A stretch of 64,000 bases of DNA, from contig DLTN01000027.1 of assembly GCA_002500925.1 (NCBI GenBank), positions 1-64,000 of the forward strand, read 5' to 3'. The translations under genes and the position numbers were made by a program. The stretch comes from Gemmatimonadales bacterium UBA7835. Its GTDB lineage: Bacteria > Gemmatimonadota > Gemmatimonadetes > Longimicrobiales > Gaopeijiaceae. Each line of letters begins with the position of its first letter. Position 1 is the stretch's first letter. The notes below the pieces were generated by a model, which saw nothing but the letters and a program-made list of their open reading frames with translations, was not told where the DNA came from and searched no databases. Below are positions 36,735 through 46,347 of this stretch, piece by piece.

Positions 36735-38031
36735 CCCCGAGGTGCGTAACCATCTCCTCGCCCATCATCCAGCGCAACGTGTTTTTCAGTTTCCAATGTT
36801 GGATGAAGATGTCGTGCTCAGGATAGAGCCCAGGCGCCGTCTGAGGGGCTTTGAAGTAGAACGAAAGCCATTCCTGAATGCCGCTCAGGCCTGCTCGGCC
36901 CGCAAGATCTAGGAAGAGCGCCAAGTCGAGCACAATCGGGGCTGCAAGAATCGAATCTCGGCAAAGGAAGTCAACTTTAATCTGCATGTGGTACCCCATC
37001 CAACCAAAGATATCGATGTTGTCCCACCCCTCTTTGTTATCACCTCGCGGAGGGTAATAGTTGATCCTCACCTTGTGATACATGTCTTCATACAGATCAG
37101 GGTATTTTTCAGGCTGGAGAATGTGCTCAAGCGCCCCAAGCTTGGACTCTTCCTTTGTCTTGAATGACTCCGGATCGTCTAGAACCTCACCATCACGGTT
37201 TCCTAGGATATTGGTGCTGAACCAACCCGAAAGTCCAAGCATCCGGGTCTTGAACCCAGGAGCCAAGATAGTCTTCATCAATGTCTGGCCAGTCTTAAAA
37301 TCCTTTCCAGCGATTGGCACTCCCTTTTCCTTCGCGAGTGATTCTAGTGCAGGAATGTCAGCAGAAAGGTTGGGGGCACCGTTGGCGTATGGCACCCCTT
37401 CCATTATCGCGGCATAAGCATATAGCATGCTCGGAGCGATCTCTGGATCATTACGCTCCATGGCAGCCTCAAATGCCTCGATAGTCTCGTGAGCCGCACC
37501 GGGACGCAAAAACACCTCTGTTGACGCGCACCATACCATCACCGCGCGGTCACACCCATGCTTCTCCATGAAGGTGCGGATATCGGTCCGGATCTCTTCG
37601 GCCTGCTCTTTCTTAGTCCCAGTTTTCTTGTTTGTCCCATCCAGTTTTTTGACATACTCCGGACTGAATGCCGCCCTCATTGGCTTTATCGACGAGAGGA
37701 AATCCTTGATCGGATCTAAATGGTTCTCCTTGTGGAGCACACCCGCATTGACTGCGCTGTCATAACCATTGTCCGGAATTGGGTCCCAGGCTCCGAATAC
37801 CAGATCTTCGAGGCCAGCCAGAGGAACGAAGTCTTTTATCAGAGGAGTGTTGTCATCGCTCCGCCTGCCGAGTCGAATTGTATTCATCTGCGTAAGTGAT
37901 CCGATCGGCTTTGCTAGGCCCTCGCGGGCCGCCTCTATACCAGCAACAAATGTCGTCGCCACCGCCCCAAATCCAGGCAGGAGTACGCCGAGCTTACCCT
38001 CGGCCGGCTTGATCTCTTCGGGCTTTTTCAA
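36718..38031 (-). CDS. ino1: Inositol-3-phosphate synthase
   Basis: A 437-residue myo-inositol-1-phosphate synthase that converts glucose-6-phosphate to inositol 3-phosphate using NAD. Recognisable blocks are GVLLPGFGAVATTFVAGI (NAD-binding), MVWCASTEVFLRPG, the catalytic GKDFKTGQTLMKTILAPGFK and the STNILGNRDGEVLDD segment, with KVRINYYPPRGDNKEGWDNID near the C-terminus. In bacteria inositol serves phosphatidylinositol, inositol sphingolipids, mycothiol or solutes; which applies here is unknown. The start is TTG with AGAGG five bases upstream. Confidence 0.94.
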   Translation of the reverse strand: MKKPEEIKPAEGKLGVLLPGFGAVATTFVAGIEAAREGLAKPIGSLTQMNTIRLGRRSDDNTPLIKDFVPLAGLEDLVFGAWDPIPDNGYDSAVNAGVLHKENHLDPIKDFLSSIKPMRAAFSPEYVKKLDGTNKKTGTKKEQAEEIRTDIRTFMEKHGCDRAVMVWCASTEVFLRPGAAHETIEAFEAAMERNDPEIAPSMLYAYAAIMEGVPYANGAPNLSADIPALESLAKEKGVPIAGKDFKTGQTLMKTILAPGFKTRMLGLSGWFSTNILGNRDGEVLDDPESFKTKEESKLGALEHILQPEKYPDLYEDMYHKVRINYYPPRGDNKEGWDNIDIFGWMGYHMQIKVDFLCRDSILAAPIVLDLALFLDLAGRAGLSGIQEWLSFYFKAPQTAPGLYPEHDIFIQHWKLKNTLRWMMGEEMVTHLGVEYYD

Positions 38032-38084
38032 GTTGTCCTCTAGTCAGTTCGTTGTTGAACGCAGATCAGCGGAGAGCAATACAC

Positions 38085-38444
38085 TCACGAGGCGATAATG
38101 ATGCGACTCTGAGCGCCTTCTTCAATACCCTTCGCCACCGTCTCGTTCACCTTATACATGATCTTCTCAAAGTTCGTCTGCGCTGCAATCACTCGCTGGA
38201 ACGCGGGCATAGCCTGTAATTCCTCCGCTGTCTTCGCATAGGAAGACTTCAATTCTTCACTCGGTTCCTGACCCGACTGCAGACTGGCCTGGAGTTCTGA
38301 CTCAATCGACTGGATGCGGTTCTTCAAGTCTACTAAATCGCGATCCTCTTCCGCGGCATCAGATGCCCTCTTCAGATTCTGATACTCGTCCGTACGAGCC
38401 AGCGCATTACCCAGATCTTTTGCCATATCGAAAATACCCGCCAT
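38085..38444 (-). CDS. YlbF/YmcA family regulator
   Basis: A 119-residue helical protein of the Com_YlbF family. It opens with MAGIFDMAKDLGNALARTDEYQNL, has a charged coiled middle and the family-typical AMPAFQRVIAAQTNFEKIMYKVNETVAKGI end. In Bacillus, relatives form a complex that guides RNase Y, but in Gram-negative lineages the role is not known. The frame is open upstream, but GGAG nine bases before the ATG at 38444 and its position two bases after the prmC stop set this start. Confidence 0.85.
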   Translation of the reverse strand: MAGIFDMAKDLGNALARTDEYQNLKRASDAAEEDRDLVDLKNRIQSIESELQASLQSGQEPSEELKSSYAKTAEELQAMPAFQRVIAAQTNFEKIMYKVNETVAKGIEEGAQSRIIIAS

Positions 38445-38445
38445 C

Positions 38446-39429
38446 TCATACATCTCCTTTTGAGAGGGGCTGTTCAGCCCGCGCGTGTTCATCGCCCATT
38501 TGCACATGGGCGATGACAAATCGTTCCAATGTTGCATGGTCCCGCTTAATTCGGACGTCTGTATAGTGCCCCGAATCTTCAAGCAGAAGGGCCACCTCCC
38601 GTGCCTGGCCTAGTCCAACCTCTAAGGCTAACAAACCACCGGGCCTAAGGTATTGGAATGCACCTGCAACCAAACCACGAATGACGTCGAGTCCGTCTTT
38701 CCCAGAAAATAATGCTTCTCGCGGTTCCCAATCGAGTACCTCGGGCTCCAAAAGCAGTTCGTCCACCTCCCTCACATACGGCGGGTTCGAAACGATTGCA
38801 TCGAACCTAACCGTGGCTGGGATTGGTTCGAAGATACGGCCCTCTCGGAACTCAATGAGGGCCTCTAGGCCAGCCGCCTCTGCATTAGACCGAGCGAGGC
38901 CTAGTGCCACGCTGCTGATATCTGTCGCTACGACTTTGGCACCGGATTCGGCTGCAAGAGAGAGGGCGATGGCTCCACTGCCAGTTCCAACATCCAGTGC
39001 CGTTGGTCTATCAACTTCTTCTCTTAGGAACCAAGCAAGCACTTCATCGACTAGCTGCTCTGTCTCAGGCCGCGGAATCAAGACACCTGGGTAAACGCTC
39101 AGCTCAAGCTCACGAAACGGCTGGCACCCAAGTATGTACTGGAGCGGCTCACGGCTTGCCCTCCGCTTAAGAAGCGGCCGGAATTGATTCAGCTCTTCTT
39201 GCTTGAGAGGCCGCTCGAAATCCATGTAAAGCTGGAGACGCCCGGTACCTAGAACATGAGCGAGGAGGTGCTCTGCATCGAGGCGACCCGACGACAGCCC
39301 CTTCCCCTCAAGATATTCTGAACTCCAGAGAATGAGCCTGAGCAAAGTCCATGGATCTGAGTCCGACCACTGGTCAGCTGAGGCAGATGAGACAACTGCG
39401 CCTCGGTGACTGTCCCCCCTGCTCTTCAT
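38446..39429 (-). CDS. prmC: Peptide chain release factor N5-glutamine methyltransferase
   Basis: A 327-residue PrmC (HemK) that methylates the GGQ glutamine of release factors. The N-terminal helical domain ends near residue 110, then come [12 protein letters not shown], the SAM motif [16 protein letters not shown] and the catalytic VSNPPYV. An extra N-terminal stretch of about 25 residues precedes the usual [14 protein letters not shown] start, so an internal start is possible. Its ATG overlaps the stop of its substrate gene prfA by four bases, the widespread prfA-prmC pair. Confidence 0.95.
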   Translation of the reverse strand: MKSRGDSHRGAVVSSASADQWSDSDPWTLLRLILWSSEYLEGKGLSSGRLDAEHLLAHVLGTGRLQLYMDFERPLKQEELNQFRPLLKRRASREPLQYILGCQPFRELELSVYPGVLIPRPETEQLVDEVLAWFLREEVDRPTALDVGTGSGAIALSLAAESGAKVVATDISSVALGLARSNAEAAGLEALIEFREGRIFEPIPATVRFDAIVSNPPYVREVDELLLEPEVLDWEPREALFSGKDGLDVIRGLVAGAFQYLRPGGLLALEVGLGQAREVALLLEDSGHYTDVRIKRDHATLERFVIAHVQMGDEHARAEQPLSKGDV

Positions 39430-40523
39430 GCCTCACGCTCCTCCATCCGCTCTTGCTGCTCGGCCAATCGGAGTGCTGTAGTCACCTCCTCGAGATCACC
39501 GTCTAAAATCTCGCTAAGACAGTATAATGTCAGACCAATTCGGTGATCAGTCACCCGATTCTGAGGAAAGTTGTAGGTGCGGATCTTTGCGGAACGGTCA
39601 CCCGTCCCTATCTGGGTCTTCCGCTCCCGAGCACGTTCAGCCTCCGATTCGGCAATCTTTAAGTCCAATAGCCGGCTCCGAAGCACCTTCAAAGCCTTTG
39701 CCTTGTTCTTGTGTTGGGACTTTTCATCCTGGCACGACACCACAAGACCTGTTGGTATGTGAGTAATCCGGATCGCCGAATCAGTAGTATTCACTGATTG
39801 GCCACCTGGACCTGAAGAGCGGAATGTATCGATCCGCAATTCATTTGGATCGATGTCAACGTCAACGTCCTCAGCCTCCGGAAGTACCGCCACCGTCGCA
39901 GCAGATGTGTGGATCCGTCCTTGGCTCTCTGTCGCAGGGACTCTCTGTACACGATGCACGCCCGACTCGCGACGCAGGCGCCCGTAGACGCCCTTACCTC
40001 TCACAGTGAACACAGCCTCTTTTACCGCACCAGGGATACCCTCTGAAATATCGACAAGTTCGATCGCCCAACCGGCCCGCTCCGCGTATAGCCGATACAT
40101 TCTCATAAGGTCCGCTGCGAACAATCCGGCCTCGTCGCCCCCTGTACCGGCCCGGATCTCGATCACAGCTGGGCGATCGCCTAAGGGATCAGGGGGAATC
40201 AGAAGCTCTTTCGCTTTTCCAGTCAGAATCTCAATCCTGCCCTCGAGAATTCGGGCTTCTTCTTCTGCGAGTGCGGCCATTTCGGGATCCTCCGACGTCC
40301 CGATTAGTTCAATCGCCCCCTCGCACTCTTGCAATGCCGCTCGCAACTCAGTTCCACAGATAACGATCGGCTCAAGCCAAGAACGCTCCTGACTTAGCTC
40401 CCGTATCCTTTTTGGGTCCGCCAAGACTTCGGGACTGGAAAGCGCTTCTTCCACCCCCTCGAAACGACGTTTGACTTCAGCAAGTCGATCGTCGAGCAGT
40501 GGGTCGATAAGGAAAGCCTTCAT
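39426..40523 (-). CDS. prfA: Peptide chain release factor 1
   Basis: A 365-residue class I release factor that reads UAA and UAG. The codon-recognition tripeptide is PAT (196-198), which distinguishes RF1 from RF2, and the catalytic GGQ is at 240-242 in [10 protein letters not shown]. The conserved [15 protein letters not shown] is at 122-136. It is followed by prmC, which methylates it. rpmE lies 48 bases upstream with no terminator between, so transcription probably runs from rpmE. Confidence 0.97.
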   Translation of the reverse strand: MKAFLIDPLLDDRLAEVKRRFEGVEEALSSPEVLADPKRIRELSQERSWLEPIVICGTELRAALQECEGAIELIGTSEDPEMAALAEEEARILEGRIEILTGKAKELLIPPDPLGDRPAVIEIRAGTGGDEAGLFAADLMRMYRLYAERAGWAIELVDISEGIPGAVKEAVFTVRGKGVYGRLRRESGVHRVQRVPATESQGRIHTSAATVAVLPEAEDVDVDIDPNELRIDTFRSSGPGGQSVNTTDSAIRITHIPTGLVVSCQDEKSQHKNKAKALKVLRSRLLDLKIAESEAERARERKTQIGTGDRSAKIRTYNFPQNRVTDHRIGLTLYCLSEILDGDLEEVTTALRLAEQQERMEEREA

Positions 40524-40571
40524 GGTATGAAGGGCCGTACGCGCGATTACGCGCCTACAGAGCCCGCCTTT

Positions 40572-40778
40572 TTACTCGGCGTTCTTGTCGTACTTCTTCT
40601 TGAATCGATCGACACGACCGGCAGTGTCCACCAGACGCTGCTTGCCAGTATAGAAGGGGTGACACGTCGAACAGATCTCTACGTGCACCTCATCTTGTGT
40701 CGCCATCGTTTCGAACCGGGTCCCGCATGCACAGACGACTTGGGCCGCCATATATTCGGGATGAATCCCCTGCTTCAT
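40572..40778 (-). CDS. rpmE: 50S ribosomal protein L31 (zinc type)
   Basis: A 68-residue L31. The zinc ligands Cys16, Cys18, Cys36 and Cys39 are all present, making this the C+ (zinc-binding) form, followed by the HPFYTGKQ signature. The ATG at 40778 has GGAG six bases upstream; a longer reading frame from 40835 would add 19 non-homologous residues. The 170-base leader contains a GACCC-TCGT-GGGTC hairpin, not followed by a clean U run. rpmE-prfA-prmC is a common order. Confidence 0.95.
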   Translation of the reverse strand: MKQGIHPEYMAAQVVCACGTRFETMATQDEVHVEICSTCHPFYTGKQRLVDTAGRVDRFKKKYDKNAE

Positions 40779-40948
40779 ATCCTGCTCCAACAGTTCGGTC
40801 AGGCTAGAGTGAAGAAAACTAAACGAGGGACCCACGAGGGTCTAGTGATTCCGCTCACGAGTCACCCTATCTTTCGAAAATTTCTTTTGCCGGATCTACC
40901 CTTGAACGATCTGTGCCCACACTCTTCCAAGAGCTACGCGAACGGGAG

Positions 40949-41626
40949 TTAATTACTACCTCTACCTTCGCCTGGCACATTAGGACCCCACATAAACTGC
41001 CAACCCAAACGTACCTGAAGGTACTGCAGATCAGGCATGACCTCATACCGCCCGTTAGCATAGAAGCGCATACCATCAGTGATTGGGTACTCGGTGCCGA
41101 CGTGAAGGTTGAAGCCTGCCTCCACCGAGTCCAGAAGGTCTTCTACGAAAGTACCTCTGATAACCTCACCATCTCCATCCATGATGTGAGCAGTAACACC
41201 CAACCCTCCGAACGTCAGGACGTCCATCGGAAGTTCCCAGACGACATGTACGTCTGCACCGACAGCAATATCAGTGTAGTCGATTCGCCCTAGGTCTAGG
41301 GTAGGTCGCACGCCATCATTCTGCTCCGCAACAAGATCCTGAACACGATCCTGAAACTCTACTATCTCACCCTGGTTCATTGGTGAGGTCCAGTACATCA
41401 GTGAAGGAACAACACGCACCCCAGTGCCGGCATACCCGAGATCAAAACGCACTCCGTACGATGTCGTATTGATTACGCGGTCCGCCCACAGGTAGCCATA
41501 CTCGAGTGCAACCCCACGAAACGAGAGATGCTCGTTGCTGACAGCCGAGGTGTCCTGGGCGCAGACGCTGGAACCAAGAACCGCCAACGAGACAACCGCA
41601 CCGACGAGCTCCCTGCAAACCGTCAT
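40949..41626 (-). CDS. Putative outer-membrane beta-barrel protein
   Basis: I do not recognise a named family. The 225-residue product has a signal peptide (about 1-23, ending SSVCAQD) and then alternating aromatic and hydrophobic strands such as GVALEYGYLWADRV, YGVRFDLGYAGTGV, DIAVGADVHVVWEL, FNLHVGTEYPI and MRFYANGRYEV. It ends in LQVRLGWQFMWG close to the C-terminus. This is the pattern of a small eight-to-ten-strand outer-membrane barrel. Its start overlaps the rimO stop by one base, so it is co-transcribed with rimO. Function is unknown. Confidence 0.75.
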   Translation of the reverse strand: MTVCRELVGAVVSLAVLGSSVCAQDTSAVSNEHLSFRGVALEYGYLWADRVINTTSYGVRFDLGYAGTGVRVVPSLMYWTSPMNQGEIVEFQDRVQDLVAEQNDGVRPTLDLGRIDYTDIAVGADVHVVWELPMDVLTFGGLGVTAHIMDGDGEVIRGTFVEDLLDSVEAGFNLHVGTEYPITDGMRFYANGRYEVMPDLQYLQVRLGWQFMWGPNVPGEGRGSN

Positions 41627-43104
41627 CAGGGGGATCCCGATTGATCAGTTGTCTCAACAATTTCGGCAACTAGATCGTAGTCATGTGCGCCCACTATACG
41701 AGCTCGAACAAACTCTCCTGGGTTCCACACGCCCGAGCCTATCAAATGGGTCACCCCATCCACATCCAGGGCTTGGCCCGCTGTTCTACCGACCGCCCCA
41801 TACTCCGGATCATCTTTTAGAGGTTGATCCACAAGAACATCTGTCTCCCGGCCGACATACATAGAATTTCTCTCGAACGAGATCGCTCGTTGAAGTTCCA
41901 TTAGTTCCTCCAGTCTGTCATCCATCACGTCCTGTGGAACGTGACCAGGGAGCCTTTCGGCTCGTGTTCCCTCCTCTACTGAGTAGGTAAATGCACCAAC
42001 CCGTTCAAATTGAATCTCCTCGAGAAGCTCCAACATTTGACTAAAATCGCCCTCGGACTCACCGGGAAAACCAACTATCACAGTCGTTCGAAGCGTCAGT
42101 CCAGGGATCGCTTCCCTCAGCCAACCTGTACGTTCGATGATCGTCTTCCTTCGCTCCGGTCGGCGCATCAGAGTCAGAATTCGATCACTACCATGCTGAA
42201 TAGGCATGTCTAAGTAGGGAAGGATTCGATTCTCAGATGCTAACAAATCCACCAATTCCCGAGTGATACCTGACGGATACATGTAAAAGAGCCGGTACCA
42301 AGGAACAGCCGTACCCTCGAGCAGAGCTCGTAAAAGGTCTGGCAGAAGCGGTGCCTCAGAGTCATGTCGCCGAAGATCACGACCGTACCACGTCGTATCC
42401 TGTGATATGATGTTGATCTCTTGCACACCAGCGGCATGTAGACCGGATGCTTCTCTTACCAAGTCATGCATCGGCTGTGATCGGTGTAATCCGCGCATCA
42501 TCGGGATAGCGCAGAACGCACACGTATGGTCACAACCCTCACTAACCTTCAGGTAGGACGTGTGACGCGACTCGCTTGAAAGCAGGCGGAGCGGCCTCTC
42601 CATTAGCGGGACAGCTGTCGACTTATCCGGCAAGAATCCGAGGCCCCTAAGCTCCGTTACTAATCTCGGCAGTTCGGTGAGGCCCAGAAAAAGATCGACT
42701 TCGGGGATCTCCTTGGCGAGTTCATCGCCGTGTCGTTGAACCAAACACCCCACAGCAACTACAGCTCGAACGTCCCCTTCGCCCTTCATCGCACATGCGT
42801 CCAAAATAGTCTCGATCGATTGCTCCTTAGCCGACCGGATAAAACCACATGTGTTCACGATTATGACTTCTGCGTCTTGGATATCGGATGAGACGCGAGC
42901 CCCATGCCCCAAAAGAGCTGCCATGGTGCGTTCTGAGTCCACCGTGTTCTTGTCACACCCCAGTGTCACCAGTGCTATCCGCGGCCCATCTAACTCACCC
43001 ACAGCATCGAATTCGTGACGAACGATTTCCACGTCATTCGAAACGTCAGAGCGGACCGGAGTTCGAGACAGAGGAAAGACAGGAAGATCCCTGCTCCGAT
43101 TCAT
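41626..43104 (-). CDS. rimO: Ribosomal protein S12 methylthiotransferase RimO
   Basis: A 492-residue radical SAM enzyme that adds a methylthio group to an aspartate of ribosomal protein S12. The N-terminal domain holds the auxiliary cluster cysteines Cys50, Cys86 and Cys120. The radical SAM motif is CDHTCAFC (Cys191, Cys195, Cys198), and a TRAM domain is at the C-terminus. VTLGCDKNTVDSE marks RimO rather than MiaB. About 38 extra N-terminal residues precede the family start, but GGGAGG six bases before this ATG supports it. lolA ends 13 bases upstream. Confidence 0.95.
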   Translation of the reverse strand: MNRSRDLPVFPLSRTPVRSDVSNDVEIVRHEFDAVGELDGPRIALVTLGCDKNTVDSERTMAALLGHGARVSSDIQDAEVIIVNTCGFIRSAKEQSIETILDACAMKGEGDVRAVVAVGCLVQRHGDELAKEIPEVDLFLGLTELPRLVTELRGLGFLPDKSTAVPLMERPLRLLSSESRHTSYLKVSEGCDHTCAFCAIPMMRGLHRSQPMHDLVREASGLHAAGVQEINIISQDTTWYGRDLRRHDSEAPLLPDLLRALLEGTAVPWYRLFYMYPSGITRELVDLLASENRILPYLDMPIQHGSDRILTLMRRPERRKTIIERTGWLREAIPGLTLRTTVIVGFPGESEGDFSQMLELLEEIQFERVGAFTYSVEEGTRAERLPGHVPQDVMDDRLEELMELQRAISFERNSMYVGRETDVLVDQPLKDDPEYGAVGRTAGQALDVDGVTHLIGSGVWNPGEFVRARIVGAHDYDLVAEIVETTDQSGSP

Positions 43105-43117
43105 CCCAGGCCTCCCA

Positions 43118-43807
43118 TCAGCGGACCATCACCAGTGCTCCAGATGGAGGCGCAAATGTGAAATAGTCCGATCCGGGGTCAGCGTCGAATCCAACATTTT
43201 CCATCGTGATGGTCCGAACATTACCGTTGGCTTCCTCCATTTGGATGCGGCGTAACACAGGTGCACCCCGATCGATCCAGATCGTGGCAAAGCGGAAGCT
43301 CATGCTGCGCTTAGGTACCATTCGTAGACGATGAGTCGACCATTCCTCAACATCCTCCGCACTTTCGTACGTGATCTCGTATTTAGCACCCGAGTTCTCA
43401 AGAAATTCTCGATGAAAATCCCTTCCTCCCGCGCTCCGATCCGCCGACGTCTTAAGGACGGTTTTCTCATCGTTACTTGGGAAATACACCCATGCAAACA
43501 TCCCGTCGACCACGATGAGATCCCCTTTCGGGTTATCGAAGCGCATCGCAAAGAGGTTCGGCTTAGCTTGACACAGGCGACCGGTTCCGGTGCGCTCACT
43601 GCCAAGAAGCGGCACATACAAGTGCTGTGTGAAGTCGGCACAGAGTGTCTCGACGGCCCCATAACGAACTGCCGCTTGGTTAAGAACTTCAAGACCTTTG
43701 TCTTGGGCGCTGGCGTTACTGGGATGCCATCCAATCACCAGTACCAATCCCAACGCCACCCACGAGGAGACCGACCCCGAAAAACGGGTCACACCTATCT
43801 CCGACAT
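43118..43807 (-). CDS. lolA: Outer-membrane lipoprotein carrier LolA
   Basis: A 229-residue periplasmic LolA-like protein that shuttles lipoproteins from the inner to the outer membrane. A signal peptide (about 1-35, ending NASAQD) is followed by the LolA fold, with ETLCADFTQHLYVPLLG, GTGRLCQAKPNLFAMRF and DGMFAWVYFPSNDEKTV. No lolB or lolCDE genes are in the window. It follows ftsK by four bases, the well-known ftsK-lolA order. Confidence 0.9.
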   Translation of the reverse strand: MSEIGVTRFSGSVSSWVALGLVLVIGWHPSNASAQDKGLEVLNQAAVRYGAVETLCADFTQHLYVPLLGSERTGTGRLCQAKPNLFAMRFDNPKGDLIVVDGMFAWVYFPSNDEKTVLKTSADRSAGGRDFHREFLENSGAKYEITYESAEDVEEWSTHRLRMVPKRSMSFRFATIWIDRGAPVLRRIQMEEANGNVRTITMENVGFDADPGSDYFTFAPPSGALVMVR

Positions 43808-43811
43808 CGGA

Positions 43812-46340
43812 TCAGTCTCCAGCCATAAACTTTTTTAGCTCGTCTAACATCATTAGGACCTCACGGCCCTTCGAGCCTTCCGACGGACCGAGCACTCCCG
43901 CATCGTGAAGCTGGTCCACTATCCGGGCTGCTCGTCCGTATCCTATTCCCAGCTTACGCTGCAAGAGCGACGTAGATCCCGTCCCATTCTGGATGCAGAC
44001 CTCCGCTGCCTTCACAAAAAGGCCGTCCCAGTCACCCTTGATTTCGTCAGGGCCCGCTTCTGACTCCTCTAGTTCCGCACCCCGCACTTCCTCCAGGATA
44101 TCCGGCTCATTGGCCACGTCGATCGAATGACCGACCTCTTCCGCATGACGATCGAGCAGTTCCACATACCACCCCATCAGACGCTCTGTATCCTCTGTTG
44201 GAAGGAACGCTCCTTGGATCCGAACAGGCACACTACCTCCCGGTGGCAAAAAGAGCATGTCACCATTGCCCAGTAGCGCGTCGGCCCCGTTCTGGTCAAG
44301 AATAGTTCGTGAATCAGTCTTAGATGCCACCCGGAACGCGATCCGAGTTGGGAAATTGGCCTTTATCAGCCCAGTAATAACGTTCACAGAAGGACGCTGT
44401 GTCGCTACGATCAAATGAATGCCAATGGCTCGCGCTTTTTGAGCGAGCTGCGTAAGAGGCTTCTCTACTTCAGACTGCACAGTCATCATTAGGTCGGCGA
44501 GCTCGTCTACAACAACGACTATATATGGCATGATGCCTTCCGAGTAGATCCACCTATCCTCGTCTGCGTCATGGCCTTTGGGAGTGCTGCGACGGAGTGT
44601 CTGGCCGTCTCGCACCTTATTGTTGAACTCGCCAATCGAACGGACGTAGTTCGCCTTGAGGAGTTCATAGCGACGTTCCATCTCCATCACTGCCCATTTC
44701 AACACCCCCGCAGCATCCCGAGGGTCGGTCACCACGTTGTGACGGAGATGAGGCAATCGCGAATAGACGGAGAGCTCAACCATCTTGGGGTCAATCAAGA
44801 GGAGGCGAAGCGTTTCTGGTGTGTGCCGGTATACCAAACTCGTCACTATCGTGTTGAGACACACCGATTTTCCAGCCCCAGTCGCACCGGCGATCAATAC
44901 ATGAGGCATCTTCTCGAGTGGCGAAACATATGGTTTGCCATTCAGGTCTTTCCCTAGGGCGAGAGGTAGCACCCCTTTGGCCACGCCAAACTCTCGAGCT
45001 TCGAGGATCTCACGTAGGTTGACGATCTCGGCATTTGGGTTCGGGATCTCAACACCGACAGCTCCTTTGCCCGGAATAGGCGCCACGATCCGGATCGTTC
45101 GAGCTTTCATCGCTAATGCTAAATCCGCGTCAAGATTCGCAATACGGTTCACCTTCACGCCTGGCGCTGGTACAACTTCGAACTGGGTCACAACAGGACC
45201 TGTTGTGCGCCCGCCGAGAGAGCTTTTGATGTTGAAAGTCGCAAGTTTTTCAATGAGCACCTGACCGAGCGCATCAAGCTGTCTCTCCATACTCGCACGG
45301 TCCGCACTCTCTGGAGCGCTTAGAAGATCTACTGGCGGAACCTCGTGCTCCACTAGGACTCCCGCATTTGGGTCATCCAATCCAGCCTGATCGTCTATAC
45401 CTGAAGGATCTGACCCTTCACCCTTCGAGTCTTTTTCTGAGGTGACCTCCTCAGCAGGCTCGTCCCCGACTTCATCAGACGCTACTTCGTATCCAGTGCC
45501 TATGTCAGAAGTTTCAGGATCGTCGTCCTGCTCGTCTTCACAGGTAATCTCCACGTCCGCAGACAGCTCGGACAATGGATCAGCAGTCGATTGCTCTAAG
45601 GAGCATGTAACATCTTCAGGGCTGTCCTCCTCCTTTGCCCACTCTGGTTCCATCCCCTCCACTGGAAGCACGACCTGGTTCGCAAGCTCGCGCTCACGTT
45701 GATCCGCAATTGCCTGAGCTGCCACTTCCCGACCGCGATCAGCAACGACTTTCATCGTTCGACTAGCCGCATCACCACCGACCATAAACCCTCGCCCCAC
45801 CAATCTCAGGGGATTCCACCCCAAAGTTGTTACACTGAGAGCAACGAACGCAGTTGTCGTCACGACCGTGCCTCCCACCACTCCAAGCAATCCGACCAGA
45901 GGATGCCCTAACGTCGTGCCGATCCACCCCGCGGACACTGGCGACTGTGTCGCAATCCAAGTAGCAATCGGGACGAGAAAAAGCATTCCAAAAAAGAGGA
46001 GCCCGAAGCGCAAAGCCCTCGACGAAACCATCCACCCACCCAGTTGCAGCCCGAGGAAGATGACAACCACCGGCACTATGACCGACGCGACACCTACTAG
46101 GGAAAACAAAATGTCGCGAATCGTAACGCCAAAGACCCCCACCATGTTGCCTGAGGGGAACCACTCTAAACTGCGCGAACCAAAGACCTCAGCCGGAAAA
46201 AGTGAGAGCGAAAAAAGAACGGCGATCCCGAGTACCGCTACTGCCGCGACCTCTCGCTGTTGCTCTCGAGACAGCAAGCTGTTTCTATCCTTGTTCTTCT
46301 TGGATCGCCCCCTCTTCGAGGTCTTTTTCTTGGGGCTCAC
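43812..46340 (-). CDS. ftsK: DNA translocase FtsK
   Basis: An 842-residue septal DNA pump that clears chromosomes at division. A basic N-terminus and four membrane helices (about 31-175) are followed by an acidic linker (about 226-340), the alpha domain, and the motor with Walker A GATGAGKS (485-492) and Walker B IVVVVDELADLMM. The C-terminal gamma winged helix (about 775-842) with TSLLQRKLGIGYGRAARIVD reads KOPS-like guide sequences. The start is GTG. It lies seven bases after comB and before lolA. Confidence 0.96.
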   Translation of the reverse strand: MSPKKKTSKRGRSKKNKDRNSLLSREQQREVAAVAVLGIAVLFSLSLFPAEVFGSRSLEWFPSGNMVGVFGVTIRDILFSLVGVASVIVPVVVIFLGLQLGGWMVSSRALRFGLLFFGMLFLVPIATWIATQSPVSAGWIGTTLGHPLVGLLGVVGGTVVTTTAFVALSVTTLGWNPLRLVGRGFMVGGDAASRTMKVVADRGREVAAQAIADQRERELANQVVLPVEGMEPEWAKEEDSPEDVTCSLEQSTADPLSELSADVEITCEDEQDDDPETSDIGTGYEVASDEVGDEPAEEVTSEKDSKGEGSDPSGIDDQAGLDDPNAGVLVEHEVPPVDLLSAPESADRASMERQLDALGQVLIEKLATFNIKSSLGGRTTGPVVTQFEVVPAPGVKVNRIANLDADLALAMKARTIRIVAPIPGKGAVGVEIPNPNAEIVNLREILEAREFGVAKGVLPLALGKDLNGKPYVSPLEKMPHVLIAGATGAGKSVCLNTIVTSLVYRHTPETLRLLLIDPKMVELSVYSRLPHLRHNVVTDPRDAAGVLKWAVMEMERRYELLKANYVRSIGEFNNKVRDGQTLRRSTPKGHDADEDRWIYSEGIMPYIVVVVDELADLMMTVQSEVEKPLTQLAQKARAIGIHLIVATQRPSVNVITGLIKANFPTRIAFRVASKTDSRTILDQNGADALLGNGDMLFLPPGGSVPVRIQGAFLPTEDTERLMGWYVELLDRHAEEVGHSIDVANEPDILEEVRGAELEESEAGPDEIKGDWDGLFVKAAEVCIQNGTGSTSLLQRKLGIGYGRAARIVDQLHDAGVLGPSEGSKGREVLMMLDELKKFMAGD

Positions 46341-46347
46341 TCTCCGA

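Noticed and set aside
40779..40948. GACCC-TCGT-GGGTC hairpin as a terminator before rpmE
   Set aside because: The stem is short and the following T-rich stretch is interrupted; it could equally be part of the rpmE leader.
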